Origin: Capillidium heterosporum
Lineage: Eukaryota; Entomophthoromycota; Entomophthoromycetes; Entomophthorales; Capillidiaceae
Reading direction: 5' to 3'
Assembly (NCBI GenBank): GCA_016630905.1
Contig: WBMQ01000004.1
Span: 1-64,000, forward strand
Length of the DNA: 64,000 bases
Shown here: in pieces, positions 24,181 through 36,642 of the stretch
How the letters are laid out: the number at the start of each line of letters is the position of its first letter
Numbering within the stretch: the stretch's first letter is position 1
Notes under the pieces: model-generated
What the model saw: only the letters and a program-made list of their open reading frames with translations
Database searches by the model: none
Told to the model about the DNA's origin: nothing
Position numbers and translations under genes: made by a program

Positions 24181-25763
24181 TCATTCCTCCATCTCCATAG
24201 GCTCCTCAAGGATTTCACCACGGCAGGTCGAGTTGTTGATCTCCCTACGCACTTCAGGTGTGATGGTGTGATGGAAGTGTACCTTGACAACTTCCATCAA
24301 AGCCGACTTTTGCTCAGGAGTTAAATCTTGCTTATATCTAAGTAAAGTTAGTAAAGGCTACACCATTTTAAAATACCTTTGCACAAAGCATAGTAACGAC
24401 TGGTGCCATAAGACAGGCATGGGTTCATCCTGCTTGTTCTGGAAGCTGATAAAGTGGAAGACGAGGGCGTCGATGGCCTTGTAGGGAAGGGCGTACTTTT
24501 TATCGAGGAGGATACGGATGAATAGAGAGGTGGAGCCAGAGTACTCCATCTCTGATAGTTTGAGTAAAGCGGCGGCTGAATGCAACATGGGAATCGATAC
24601 TCGAACTAGTACCGAGCCGATAATAACTGCCTCTCGAAGAGTACAGCCGGTCTAAATATGCATTAGTTTCAATCTTTTTTAAATATCCTTTACCTCTACC
24701 AAAGGGAACAAAATACCTTTGAAGAAGGCAGCTGGCTTGTACAGTGACTTCTTAAGAGCCATATAGAGATGAGGAGAAAGTTTGTGGGTCTCGTAGATAT
24801 CGTTGCGCACTTTGTCTAGCAGAACGTACTTTAAAAACCTTTGGGTCTGGCTTGGCTTCAAGTTGGAGACAAAAAGTCTAGTGGCTTCGTAGTAGGCATG
24901 GGGAGTCCAGTTCTCGGGCTTCGTCAAATAAAGGATTTCCTCCCAGTTACCGAGTCTAGGAACGATCTTGAAGGCCTTGGGGATCTTACCTGACTTGTAC
25001 CGACTAAGGAGTAAACCGACCCTAATTGAATCATACTATTGAGTATCTAGCTAAAATAATAAAACTACTTGGTATATGCTTCGACAATCTTTGGATTCAA
25101 GCCTTGGGGAGTTGGCTTTACGCTGACTACTACCAATTATGAACTATTCAAATTATAAAATGTACCTGGGTTCTCGCCCTGCATATCCCTTTGCACCTTT
25201 TTGTTGATCTTGTCCAAAATGATATCGGCCAAGTTGATACGCTGCATAGGAGCTTCCGGCAAAAATTTGCTCATAACCATCTTATCTTCTTCGGTTAACC
25301 CCTAATAATTTTAGATAAGGCAGCTCTAACAAGTTACTTCAAAGTTTAAACCAGCGTCGTAATCTTCATCTACTTCGTAAGTTTCCACAACCTCCTCCTC
25401 TTCGTCATAGGAATCAGCCATCTCTTCCTGCTCGTCCCCACTTTAAAAAGAATTAATAATAAGAAATTGAAATAGCCTACATCAACTCATCGTAACTATC
25501 TCTACCTTCATCATCCTCCAACTCCTTCTGTTGTTCACGTGCTATATCCAAAATTTTGCTAGAGATTTTGGCATCAATGTAGTCCTAAATTTTTAGTTGC
25601 AATAGCTTTATCAACTTACCTCTTGTTTCTGCTCCTTTTGGATCTTGTTTAAGGTTCGAACCTTTTCTTTACTAGGGCTGTTGACCGTCTTTGTACGGTC
25701 GATAGTCTGAGCTAAAGGTTCGTGGACTGGCTTGGGTCCTTTAATCTTATATTCTCTACCCAT
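24181..25763 (-). CDS. enp1: Bystin / Enp1, 40S ribosome assembly factor
   Basis: Nucleolar and pre-40S factor needed for 18S rRNA processing. Exons on the minus strand 25763-25620, 25584-25481, 25440-25338, 25301-25166, 25129-25069, 25021-24694, 24651-24377 and 24337-24181 give 435 residues. The N-terminal third is charged, with an acidic patch ([17 protein letters not shown]). The bystin domain is unmistakable: [53 protein letters not shown] and IDALVFHF. Length matches the family (about 430-480). The start ATG at 25763 opens the basic [12 protein letters not shown] peptide. It is separated from Sas10, another small-subunit processome factor, only by Mpe1. Confidence 0.95.
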
Positions 25764-26716
25764 CGTTTGCGTTGTTAGTTGGAGCTGAAGAACTTCTATT
25801 CCAAACTTTCGAAAATTTCTTGCTTTCTTCAACTAGTTCTCGATTCAACAAATCAGAGACATTTGATAGGTTAACCCCGAATGTCTGATAGAAAGGGTCA
25901 TAAAATATTAGCTAAATAAATAAGCCAGAATTTCAAATCCATTTGATAGATCTATTTACCCCCATTCAACCAAGTATAGGTATCTGGTAATATTGATAAG
26001 CATGTTTGATCGAACAAGCAAAATATTAGTGACAGTAACCTTTGCTGTATTTGAAAGAATAAAGTCCATCCAAAACCTCATACTATCTTACCTCAAAGTA
26101 GCTGTGTCAATTTCACTCACATTGTTCTGGAAACCTGTACATCCTTTTATATATCTGAGAGAAAGATATTCATAGTTCTGGAATGGAACATATTGGTGAG
26201 AATTAGTATATTCGATATTAAAAGTGCCTTTTCCACTATTCTTTAATTCTCAAAGGACTATTGCGTTATATATTTTAAAGACCACTATATATATCTTTCC
26301 AGTCAAAAGCTACAGCTAGCATCTTTCGATATCGAAGGAATGCCAAATTGCACAACTAATTTAGAATTCACTTGAGAAAGTTGTCATTATCTTGAAAGCC
26401 TCTCATTAGCTACTTTATTTGCCGAGGTCACCACTTTGACGCCAACTATCTAGAAAATTATGTCAATCCAAAGGAACTCTACAATCTAATTTGTTGGTTT
26501 CGCAGCCTCATAACTAAATTTGAAAAGTCATGCATGGCCAATGGACTGAATTCAAAAGCAATAAAAAATTGGAGCAACAGTCCAGTGCTTCGAGTTCTCA
26601 TTTCAACCAGCAACTCAAGGTCTACGAAGCTGCAACAGGTATCGACTCAAAGCCAATAAACTTGCCAACTTTTTTCAGTATTATTTAAATTTAAAGTATA
26701 AACGAACGTGTAAGCT
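25764..26716. promoter_or_regulatory. Divergent promoter region bystin / Mpe1
   Basis: About 950 bases between divergent starts. A 60-codon frame near 25993-26175 has no homologous look and was not called. Confidence 0.45.
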
Positions 26717-29700
26717 ATGTCTTTGATCCACTACAAATTCAAGGCAGCTAAGGATTACGATTCAGTCTCTTTTGATGGCTTAGCTCTGTCGCTATTCGAA
26801 TTAAAACGTGATATTTTATTAGCTAAAAAATTAAAAGGCACTGATTTTGATATTATTGTTTCTAACGCTCAAAACAACGAAGGTATTGTATTTTATAGTT
26901 GCTTTACAATTTTGTTTAATACCATTTTAATTTATAAATTTTCATCTCGAATAATCTTTAATTCATTTTGTATCTATTCATTTATATTAGACTACACCGA
27001 TGACACCCAAAAAATACCCAAGAATACATCAGTATTTGTTAGAAGAGTACCTTCTCGACCAGGTGGTAGCAATGCCCAGTACTACCTCAACGAAACCACG
27101 CCGGCTGAAGTGACCACCAGGAGAGGAGGAGACCAGAGGGCAGAAGGTTCCTCATTTGCAGGCTTGAACTCCTTTAACCGCGAAGAAGATTACGTACCAC
27201 TTTCGTTGGACGGAGTTCTACCAGGTCAGAATGAAGAAACTCAGTTCCAAGCGCTATTCGACCAAAGTTCGATGCAATTCCACCAACAGACGTACCCGGG
27301 TCAAGCCTACCCTTCCAACACCCAGAGCAACAATGGGTACAACAACAAGCCTATGGGTAAACCCAATGCTTTCTACACCTGTCATCGTTGCGGTAATAAA
27401 GGCCATTACGTCCAAAATTGCCCCAGTCAAAAGGATAAGCGGTCTTTCAGTCCACCCAAAATTAAGCGCACCACTGGTATTCCTCGTGCCTTTCTTAAAA
27501 ACGTCGACAACATACCTGAGGGTAAAAGTGCCATGATGACGAATGATGGTTCACTGGTCGTAGCCCAAGCCAACGAGTAATTTGTGTTATTTTTGCATTA
27601 TTAATTTGAGCTTAGTGCCGCCTGGGAGAAGATTCGTAACAACGCTCGTGGATCAGCGTTTGCAGCTGACGAACTTCGAGAAACTGCAGCTGCTCCAGAA
27701 AAGTTCAAATGCAATATCTGTGAGAAGCTACTTAACAATGCTGTCTCTGTCCCGTGCTGCTCAACGCTCTTTTGCCAGGATTGTAAGTTCTATTGTTATA
27801 TATTAACCACATTCTCATGCTTGTTAGGTATTACCAGTGCTTTAGTTGACACGGATCCTGAGCTTCAATTCATCTGCCCGAAATGCGACCAGAGAGAGGT
27901 GGTTCCCAATGATCTCAGGGCAGAATATTCGATTCGTGACGAAGTCGAAGACTTCTTGAAGCAACTTGCTTCAGGAAAAGTGCCTCCGATGGATGAACCA
28001 ATTGATAATCTGGACAATTTGCTTGATATACCGGTTGAACCCAGCCACTCAGATGAAGAAGTCCGCAACCAAGCTCCCTCGGCTTCACGTCAAGATTTCA
28101 ATTCCAAGCGTCCTCTCAATAATTACTTGGATAAGCGCCACAACAACAATAGCTATGGGAGCAATAATAATGCCCATCAAGATAGACGGTATGATAATCG
28201 GAATAACAGCCGAAACTATAACAACAATAACAACGGTAGCTATAAAAACGGCAACTATAACGACAGCAAAAGCTACAATAGCTACACCAACAATAACAAC
28301 GACAATGAAGAAAATGACCGTGAGCTAGGCGAAAATGAGCTTGATCTTTACGATGATCTTGACTTTGGAGATCATGATCTAAACGAAGGTAATCACCAGC
28401 TTAAGCCATTATGAACTAACTTTATTAGATTCCACCAAGTTGGACTCCAAGGAAGACAGCCTTCCCGACAAAGAGATTGAGCCAGAGACGCTACCTCCTC
28501 TGCGCTGGACCTCCAACAGTGGGATTACAGGGCATATCACCATCCCACCCGTAGAGAAGCTGAACGGCAGGACGCCCTTCGAGATTAAGGGTGGGGATGC
28601 CCGTCGCTTTCAAGAGTTGCTGCGTAACAACCGAACCAACCGACCAGATTCGGACGACCGTTATGACGACGACAACCGATCGAACCAGTACGGACGCAGC
28701 TTAAACAACCGAGACAGTCGTAACAACCGTGCTTCCAGCCGGTCAAAGAGTCCAGCTCGTAGACCACGGTCCAGGTCCTAGATCGCCTCGTAATGAACGT
28801 AACAACAGATTTGACCGTGACGGACAGAACAATCGTGGCGACCGCGACACATACAACGTCCGAAACGATCGGGATGGACGCAATAATAGGAATGATCGCG
28901 ATGGACGTAATATCCAGAACGACCGTGATGCCCGTAACAACCGAGATGGAGGTAATAGTAGAAACGACCGCTACAATAACAACAGCCAACTTCAACCGGG
29001 ATCGAAACCATGGAGGTAAAGCTACTAACAGCAATCGATCGCACAGTCTTAGTCGCTCACCAGCACGATCCAACTCCAACCGTAATCGATCCGACGACCG
29101 GTCCCCAGTTAACCGCAACCGTTTGAACGACAGCCGACGCAATGACCGTAACCCACGAGATCTGTCCCCTCGCAACAGCCGTGTTCATGAAGGCCGAAAA
29201 GCAGATAGTGCTAGAGACAATCAAAGTGGCAGTAACCCCCAGCGCCTCAATGACTCACCCCGAAACCGTAATGCTCGTGATACAGCTAATAGGGAAGATC
29301 GCGACACCAACAACGACAACCGGGGACTACGTCGTGACCAAGACGAGTCAGGTAGTGGCCGTGGTAAGTTTTGCCAAAGTGATGCAACTGACTTTATTTT
29401 CAGATCGGACACGAAGTAGCGACCTTAACGAACGAACCGAGAGCCTGCAGATCTCCGGGAATAGAGACCGCAACAATCGATCCAAACCTGCCCAACCATC
29501 TCGTAACGAGCCTACCAGCCGTGAGAGCCATCTTCCCTCCAAAGGTACGATACTATATACCTAACTGGTTGGAAATTAAACTTATCCTACTTTATAGGAG
29601 CTGAACGAAGCGACAGCCGTCGCGAACCCAAAGCACCTGAAATTGCCATTGTCCCAACGATTAGCACTTCTACCAACAAAACACGCTCCACCAACATCCT

Positions 29701-29969
29701 CGATCGTATAGGAAAGCCTAAATCAGAATCATGCTAATGAAAACCGTATCAGTCAGAATAAGTACTGCTTTTAGTTTTCTATTTTGGATCATCTCTAACT
29801 TTATACAACTAGGAACAATCCCAAAGGTGGTAAGAGCAGCGATAAACCAGCCTCTCCAGTTCGGCTGAGTATACTATCGCGCATCGGACCGATCAACAAT
29901 TCGGATGACGACAAGGGCAGCTCCAACAATGAGAAACGGAGCCGTAGAAACCGTAACCACCGTCGGTAG
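26717..29969 (+). CDS. mpe1: Mpe1/RBBP6-like cleavage-polyadenylation factor
   Basis: Subunit of the mRNA 3'-end cleavage and polyadenylation factor, with ubiquitin-ligase-type domains. N-terminal DWNN ubiquitin-like domain (MSLIHYKFKAAKDYDSVSF), split by the intron 26883-26990. CCHC zinc knuckle CHRCGNKGHYVQNC about residue 190. RING/U-box-like domain CNICEKLLNN...VPCCSTLFCQDC...CPKC in exons 3-4 (27616-27782, 27828-28388). The C-terminus is long, Arg/Asn/Asp/Ser-rich and SR-like. There the open frame moves by +1 near 28742-28781, 28952-29017 and 29711-29737. The first two can be written as 40- and 34-base introns. The third has no good intron, so the gene may instead end at 29737. Clear introns: 28389-28428, 29364-29403 and 29545-29597. 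The core is certain; the tail model is not. Confidence 0.88.
28800..28965 (+). repeat. Degenerate Asp-Arg-Asp-Gly-Arg-Asn coding repeat
   Basis: Within the Mpe1-like tail, imperfect repeats of a six- to twelve-residue unit (variants of NDRDGRNN) occur about seven times. The coding DNA repeats with them. Likely an expanded low-complexity tail rather than a mobile repeat. Confidence 0.6.
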
Positions 29970-30414
29970 ATTTTCTACGTGAGCTTAGAAAGGGATGAAA
30001 TTTGAAGGCGAGATTGGATGACTTTATTTGATTTGAATAATAAACCTTTTCTATTTTTCAAAGTATACTTGGCTAGTGTACATGCAGTATCTGATATCCA
30101 TCTATTCTATAGCTGGATATAAAGTTTTCATTTTCAACTTTTAACAAGTTGAAAATGCAAAGGTACTAGTTTACCTCCAGGTTTTAAAAGCATAAGCTTT
30201 AAGCAGCTGAAAACTTTTGTTAGAGTATTCAAAAGTTATATCTCAATGGATAGAAAACGTATACTAATTGAAACACTCTAATTTTTAAAAAACTAGTAAA
30301 ACACAATCTAACTTTTCTATAAAATTTTAATTAAGCATATACTTGGTGCAAAGGAGCATGCCAATCGAATCGAAGCCAAACCAACCTAATAAAAAGGTAA
30401 GCCTGCTACTCCAC
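29970..30414. other. Convergent 3' region
   Basis: AT-rich spacer between the convergent Mpe1-like and Sas10 genes. Contains a short palindromic pair around 30136-30160 (tttcaacttttaacaagttgaaaa type) that could act in 3'-end formation; otherwise nothing seen. Confidence 0.4.
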
Positions 30415-32523
30415 CTAGTTAAACTTGGTAGAACGGGTGAGGTGGGTTTTGATACCGGTAGCTTCACCCCCGTAAGCCGAAGCCTGTTGCTTGTACACCT
30501 TCCTAGTACTGGACAGTTTCTTGCTAGCAGTTTCGAATTTCTTGCGGTGCTTGACTCTAGGGTTACGTTGTTCACGTTTGCGTTTAGGAGCGAGACCTTT
30601 GTTGGTGAGAATCTTGTAGCTGGCCTTACGCTTGCTGTCGGTCTCCAACTCGTCGGGGTTGAAGTTGGCCCAGGACTCCAATCGCTGCTTCTGCTGGGCC
30701 AAGGTAAGGGTCTTTGTTTTCTTAGCTTTAGGTTCGTGGACGTTGGTAGTCTCAATGGGAAGCTCGTCGTCAGTCAAAGATATCAGCATCGTTGGCCTCC
30801 TCGTTGATAGCACGATTGACAGGTCCCTTCTGCTTGTTGTGGTCCTTGTTCTTGTAGGGGATGTCAGCGTCACCAGCCAGCTTGGCTTGCCGTGTCCGCT
30901 TCATCGTTGACTGATGCACGAGGGCAGCGTGATGGCGCAAAGTATGCTTTTTGCTGGCCTTGTCAGCAGCTTCGTCCTCATCCAAGTACTCGACATCTTG
31001 GTAATCTGAATCCTTGGCTTTACGTCCAGTTGGTGTATTTAGCTTGGCTTTTGGCCAAAGAGCGCTTGAGCTCGGCGAAGGAAGGTTCGGGTATATCCTC
31101 AAGATCTTCATCTTCGGAAACTTGGGCTGATTCGTCCTCTTGTATGTCTTCAAGATCTGCGTCACTTTCAATTACTTCATCTTCAGATAAAGATGCTTGG
31201 CTCAGATCCTCGTCCTCATCTTCATCATCATCTTCAATGGATTGAGCGTCACTAATATCCATGCCTTCTTCATCCACCTCTCCGGAGATATCGCTGATTG
31301 GTTCATCGTCGTAGACGTAGGTACCATCTTCGATCGAAGTTAACGTCTCATTAACCATCTCGATCAGATCAGTATCTTCTTCAGCATCATCCAACCGGTT
31401 GAATATGGCAGTAAGTTTGACTAAGGTCTCGACAACCGGATGATCTTGGAGGTATGGAGTATTAGAAGCTTTGAGGTGGAAATAGAACACCACGTTGTTC
31501 AGGTAACTGAGGTAGGTTTCGTATTTCAAATAAAAGTGCGATAGAATTGGCGTTTTGAAGACAATTTCCTTGTCCAAAGCTTGTATCCTGTAAATTGTTA
31601 GAAAAAGGTTGAAAAATGGGGATACTTCTTCGCCAATGGGAGCATATCGCTCTGTACCGATTCCCAAATCTCTTGTAGTTGCTCCAGCAGGTCTGGGATT
31701 TCTGGGGACTCCTGTTCGAGGAGTGCGAAGGCTTCCTCAGGTTTGAGGCTCTGACGTTTGGCTTTCGGGATGACTTCAAACTGGTGATCGATATTGTCAA
31801 GTTCCTTATCCAGATCTTGGATAAGTTTCTGGTCCTCTTGGTCATCCTGGTGTTGACGTTAGTTGTGCTAAATTACAATTTATATACCTTGACGATAGCC
31901 TTCCCAGATAGTAAACCGGGAACCTGATCCAGGAAATCGGACTCCTTCAAGGCGGATATACGTTTGCGTTGGAGTCGTAAAGCTTCTTCTTCCTCCAACT
32001 TTTCATCGCCTTCTTCTTCAACCTCCTCACCGTCGTAGTAGTTTTGTCGTTTTCCGCCCCAAACTAGAGAATTAGTTATGTATATCAATGAAAATTACCA
32101 TATTCATCATCATCACCTTCACCTTCTTCCTCTTCTTCATTTTCGTCGTCGTACTCTTGTTCATAATCTTCCTCCTCCTCTTCCTCTTCTTCTTCCTCTT
32201 CATCAACACCTAGAGCAAAGACCTCGTCTTGGTATTTTGTTGGATCTAAAAGTAAGTACTTGTAAACTATAGAAGTTACCTTCAAAATCATCATCCTCGT
32301 CGTCATCCCCATCCAAAAGTAATTTATCTTTGTTTGCATGGACTTTAATCAATTTAGAATTTAATCATCTATAAAAGAGCTTACATGCATCAACTTCATC
32401 CTGTTCAACATCGTCCCATTTCTCAATAGCGTTTCTTGTAAACTTAGTGTTGAACTCTATACTCCTTTCACTCTTGCTCTTGGCCTTGGGCCCATTGTTC
32501 TTCGACCTAAATCTCTTTCCCAT
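30415..32523 (-). CDS. sas10: Sas10/Utp3 small-subunit processome protein
   Basis: Nucleolar U3 snoRNP/SSU-processome component. Exons 32523-32385, 32342-32280, 32245-32099, 32063-31888, 31846-31626 and 31587-30415. N-terminus ERSIEFNTKFTRNAIEKWDD, long acidic stretches, then VWGGKRQNYYDG and EALRLQRKRISALKESDF. The Sas10/C1D helical domain contains LLEQLQEIWESVQSDMLPLAKK. The C-terminal Sas10 domain is KRKASYKILTNKGLAP...RNPRVKHRKKFETA...YGGEATGIKT, the strongest family mark. In the last exon the reading frame shifts +1 twice, near 31020-31060 and near 30770-30800. Recognisable sequence lies on both sides (DIPYKNKD between the two). No convincing intron explains either. The start is the first ATG of exon 1. 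Confidence 0.9.
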
Positions 32524-33048
32524 CACAGCTTCAAAAAACTTTGTTCAGCATAACTTCCAATTTCGAAAGGTTATACGTAAATCAGCCAATAATATGTACT
32601 AAAAATTTTACACCAGGGTTTTACACTGAAAGGGTGTTTTTCAGTTAGTTGACCTTAGTTTACAAAGCTAGGATTTCTACATCTTTCTTTGGTATGTGTT
32701 ACCATCTTATATCAATCTCTTCAACCCTATCCCTTTATTTTACACGGCTTTGGTCCATTATAACACAGCATTGTTTACTGAAAAATGTAGGTTTTGAAAT
32801 ATAAACTTTTTATAGAATATGGGAGTACTTTTTGAAACAAGTTTCTGAGCGTATAAAGTAGCTTTTTATCTTATAAAAAATAGCTTATAAGAAGATTTGC
32901 AAAGAAGAAAGTATTAGTATTCAAAAAAGTTATTTGCATATTAGCAATAGTAGAATTGGATATTAAATTTGATGGTACTGTAAACAGTTACAACTCAATA
33001 TAGAAATTTGTTCAAGTATTATAGGAAATTCAACAAAATTGTTTAGTT
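32524..33048. promoter_or_regulatory. Upstream region of Sas10
   Basis: AT-rich 5' flank with no gene-like frames; ends at a small open frame on the plus strand. Confidence 0.4.
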
Positions 33049-33336
33049 ATGTTCGTAACAGCTATAGAGTATACAACTCCTAACATCTTAAATATATCCA
33101 TAGTGCACAGAAATACTGCCTTCACCATCAAGTACCAAAACTATCAACAAGTTAAACTTTGTCAGCAAAAAGCCATTAAAATATTTGAACAAATAATCAA
33201 CAAAGCCCAAGCTTTAACTTACATACCTCTAAAATTGCACGACCATACCATCAAAATTTATATTTTCCAAAGTCAAGCAGCAAACATAACCCTAAATCAA
33301 CAAAGCCAAGCATTAAATCCACCGCCAATTATTTGA
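33049..33336 (+). CDS. Small hypothetical ORF, 95 residues
   Basis: ATG-initiated, intronless frame ending eight bases inside the 3' end of the TBC gene on the other strand. The product is Gln/Asn/Ile-rich with alternating strand-like and helical stretches (TAFTIKYQNYQQVKLCQQKA). No signal peptide, membrane segment or known motif. Base usage is C-richer than the neighbouring spacer, which is the main reason to list it. It could be a lineage-specific gene or chance. Confidence 0.3.
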   Translation: MFVTAIEYTTPNILNISIVHRNTAFTIKYQNYQQVKLCQQKAIKIFEQIINKAQALTYIPLKLHDHTIKIYIFQSQAANITLNQQSQALNPPPII

Positions 33337-35459
33337 CCTTGAGGGCACCCCGTTCCGACACCTTACCATCAGGGCCCATCACCCTCTGACATAGGTTTTG
33401 CACATGATCGGTGGTAATTTTGATCGTCTTATATGCCTTCATCAACTTTTCAGGCGTCAACTGATCATGAGGGATATGTAGCATATAGGGCATAAGTTCA
33501 GCTGAAGTAGGACAATGCTGTAAGAGGTGCGGGCGAATGCAAGTTAGGATAGCTAATCCAATACGGAAGAGGATTTTGACTCCTTTGTAGTAAAAGAGAT
33601 CCCACACGCGTAAGACGGAGGCCCAAGGTAAAGTTGTCGTATAAACGGTTAAGAACCAAGGAGTGACATACAGTAATGGGGTCACATCATTGTTGAGCTG
33701 GATTTTGCGTTAATGGATATTATTAACAAAAACTTACTAGATGCTTGGAGAGCTTGGGGTCGTGTTCGTTGAGGAGGTATTCAAATACAGCAGCGTGGAC
33801 TCTAAGCTGTGTCAAGGTAGGCGTGAAGTAGCCTTGCAAGTAGTTCCCGATAGTGGCGACTAGTAACCAGAATACTGACTCTTCTTCTAATCCTTGCATC
33901 AACATCAAGCCGACCAACATACCCATACCTTGGCAATAGCCAACTTCAGGGTTATACTGGGCGTAGGCCTGTAGGATACGGTGCAGCTGGTGCTGACCTT
34001 CCGAATCGTCGTGGTAGAACAAAGCATGGGTTGGGTAGGTTCGTCGGATGTCGCGTTCGATGACGTCGTAGATGGGAGTGGGGTCGCGACCCAGCATCTG
34101 CTGGTAGATTTGTGGTTGGAATTTGGTATCAGCGCCCGACAGGTAAGGCCAAACTTTGGCCCTAACTGTCTCGGGAATCCCCGCTTCTACTAATTTCTTG
34201 ACCTAATGGAGTAAGTATTATAGAGTATAGCACTCCTTACCCGATAAGATTTACGAGCCTTCCGGTTGGGCCAACTTTTTGTTATGGTGTACCACTTGGC
34301 TTCCTTAGTCAGATCGAATTGGAAATCGCGGCTCGAATTGTCACTGTAGAAAAATTAGAAAGCTAGCTTAAATGTAGGTGAAGTTCTAGCTAACCTTATG
34401 CTCGATATAGTTGATTTGGAATCATCTTCATCATCCGACATACCAGTAATAAACCCGTAAGCATCGACATGCAGCAGCTGGCCGTCTTTCTTGGAGTGTA
34501 AAGTTACGTTCTTGAAGCTAGTGCTGCTAGGTGGACCCCCGTTGACGGAACTGGTCCAGTCCCACCATATCGGTCTTACCTGATTTAAGTAATAGCAACG
34601 ATGGATCTACCTTAGCGCTGGCTATATAGTCATTGGCCTTGCTCCGCAAGCTTCGTATACCAGACAACAGCCCTTTGCCATTGGGCTTACCGATATCACG
34701 GTGATGCATTGTAGAGGTTGGGGTTATGTCAGTAGAATGGGAATCAGTCACTGAAACACTGGGTAGTGTACTGTTGCTTGAGTTGTAGTTGGGGTTTAGA
34801 GGGGAGCCCATATAGTTGGATTTGGGGCTCCCCTGGTTAGTAAAGTCAGGTAATGAGCGATGCTGGGACAATTTAATCTTTAGCGCGTCATTTTGTACAG
34901 GCTTGGACACCGTATCGTTAGCCGTACTTGTTGATTCCATATCCTCCATTGAGTCTTCATTTGAATCAGGTACCACTAGTAAAGGTTGAGGTAGGTTCTT
35001 TGGCGAAGCGTCGGACTTTAATATCCCAGTCGGCACATCTTGCTCTAGTAGAGCTGTAAACGACAAATACTTTTCTTTGTTACGCATAGGTGAGGCTGAA
35101 GTTAAGTTTAAATAGATAATATTAACGTCCTCCAAGTTGAAATGTCCTATTCTCTCTCCTATCGTACCCTATTTTATAGAAAAATCAATAAAGGATCGAA
35201 TAATGTAATTCATACTAGGTACAAACTCCCATTTAAAGGCTTTAATATAGTTATTATATCGCCTTTTCAAAAGTAAATGAGAATTCAAAATAGCAATGTA
35301 AATGTTACCAATCTTGCAAGGCAAAATATCGTCTCCTCCTTCAATATCGTTCTTAGCGATGCAGGTGCCTATACCACCTATTTTCAAAACAAATAGTCAG
35401 CAAAAATAACAAATATACGTACCTTCAGTTGAGAACTTTATCAACTCTTCCTGATTCAT
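33329..35459 (-). CDS. TBC-domain Rab GTPase-activating protein
   Basis: Rab-GAP acting in membrane traffic. Exons include 35459-35423, 35377-35223, 35168 to about 34570, 34396 and upward to about 34500, 34343-34241, 34202-33738 and 33697-33329. The N-terminal part (residues 1-64 plus exon 3) is a small folded region, then a Ser/Asn/Pro-rich linker. The TBC domain has the Arg finger in IERDIRR, the Gln finger in GYCQGMGML, and WASVLRVWDLFYYKG near its end. In the linker the frame moves +1 between about 34527 and 34570. A 34-base intron with a GTTCCG donor is possible. Skipping one base gives a smooth Ser/Gly/Pro linker (DSSVNGGPPSSTSFKN). Closest to fungal Gyp-type TBC proteins with DAYGFI before the domain; the target Rab is unknown. 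Confidence 0.85.
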
Positions 35460-36642
35460 ATAATGCTGGAATTAAGCTGGCTGTATAATTTTATGGAGCT
35501 AAAGCTTGAAGCGGATAGTTCAGTGAGCAGTAACCATATTTGTCAGAGTAACTTTTTAGGAATAGTTAGCTGGTGCAATAAATCCTTCAGAGACAGGAGT
35601 TTTGAGGGCTAACTCCAAAAGCGTCCAATGGTATGTCGTAACCGCAACATTCATTCAAGGTCTATTGGAGTTTGTGTTGGATATACCAAACTCGGCATCG
35701 GCACTTCAATATTTAACGGATTAATTTGCATATGCCTAAAATATCCCATTTCTCCTCATTTTATAAAAGATGCATATCTAAGCTTTCAATAGGCTGTAGG
35801 CACAGGATCAACCGACAGTGTATGGCTTCCATTTTATATAAGATAGTGAGTATTGGATTTAGAATCCTATCTCTACTTCATTATAAATTTTATGGTTTGA
35901 TATAGATAGTGAGTTCAGTACTATGGTTGTTCTGAAATGTAGAACTTCATTGTCACTATTTTAGTGAGCTGGTTTACATCAAAGATGAATAGTATATATA
36001 TAGGCTATATAAAGTTAAAAGTCATCATAAACTCTACGAAACTAAATCAAAGAATACCTTCCATAGAGCTACTATATGAACGCTAGTACAAGCTAAACAG
36101 AACCATGTGTAGCCATTAGATCAAACAGCTCTCGAAATTAAAGTGTTTGGAGATAATCGCTATACCTACCACAATTGGAGTATATTTCAACTTCAAGTGG
36201 ATAGTTCAAACCACCTATGAAGATAAACTAAAATGGCCAGTATCTAATCAGTGGCTTGAACACACCACAGGCATCAAAATTATCATCCAGCATACGCATT
36301 TATATCCTTTCCCAGTATCCAGATGGGAGGTTAGGCGATAAAGGTTGTTTCCAAACAACAATAGTGGCAACAAATAGGATAGCTTAACCACTTTAGGTTG
36401 CTTCATTCTAACTTGAACCATTTTATAGCGTTTCAATTCGCTAGCGATAAGAATAAGCAAGCTATCTGAGAAAATTCCCACAAGTCAATCAAAGTTGGAA
36501 AAGTATAAAAGGAGTAGACCCTGAATAACTGTCCTACAATTTCAACTTATTCCACCTTTCGATCTAGTTGTAAAAGTTTGCTTATTTCCTGGAGCACGAA
36601 ACCAGCACTACCTGTACATATTTAACGAGCTAAATTACAACC
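35460..36642. promoter_or_regulatory. Divergent promoter region TBC / CBM48 gene
   Basis: About 1.2 kb, AT-rich, between two divergent starts. Only a TATA box near the CBM48 gene is clear. Confidence 0.45.
36504..36511 (+). promoter_or_regulatory. TATA box of the CBM48 gene
   Basis: TATAAAAG, 139 bases before the start codon, preceding a pyrimidine-rich stretch; a good match to a strong TATA element. Confidence 0.5.

Noticed and set aside
25993-26175. 60-residue plus-strand frame between bystin and Mpe1
   Set aside because: Composition equals spacer DNA and no homologous-looking motif is present.
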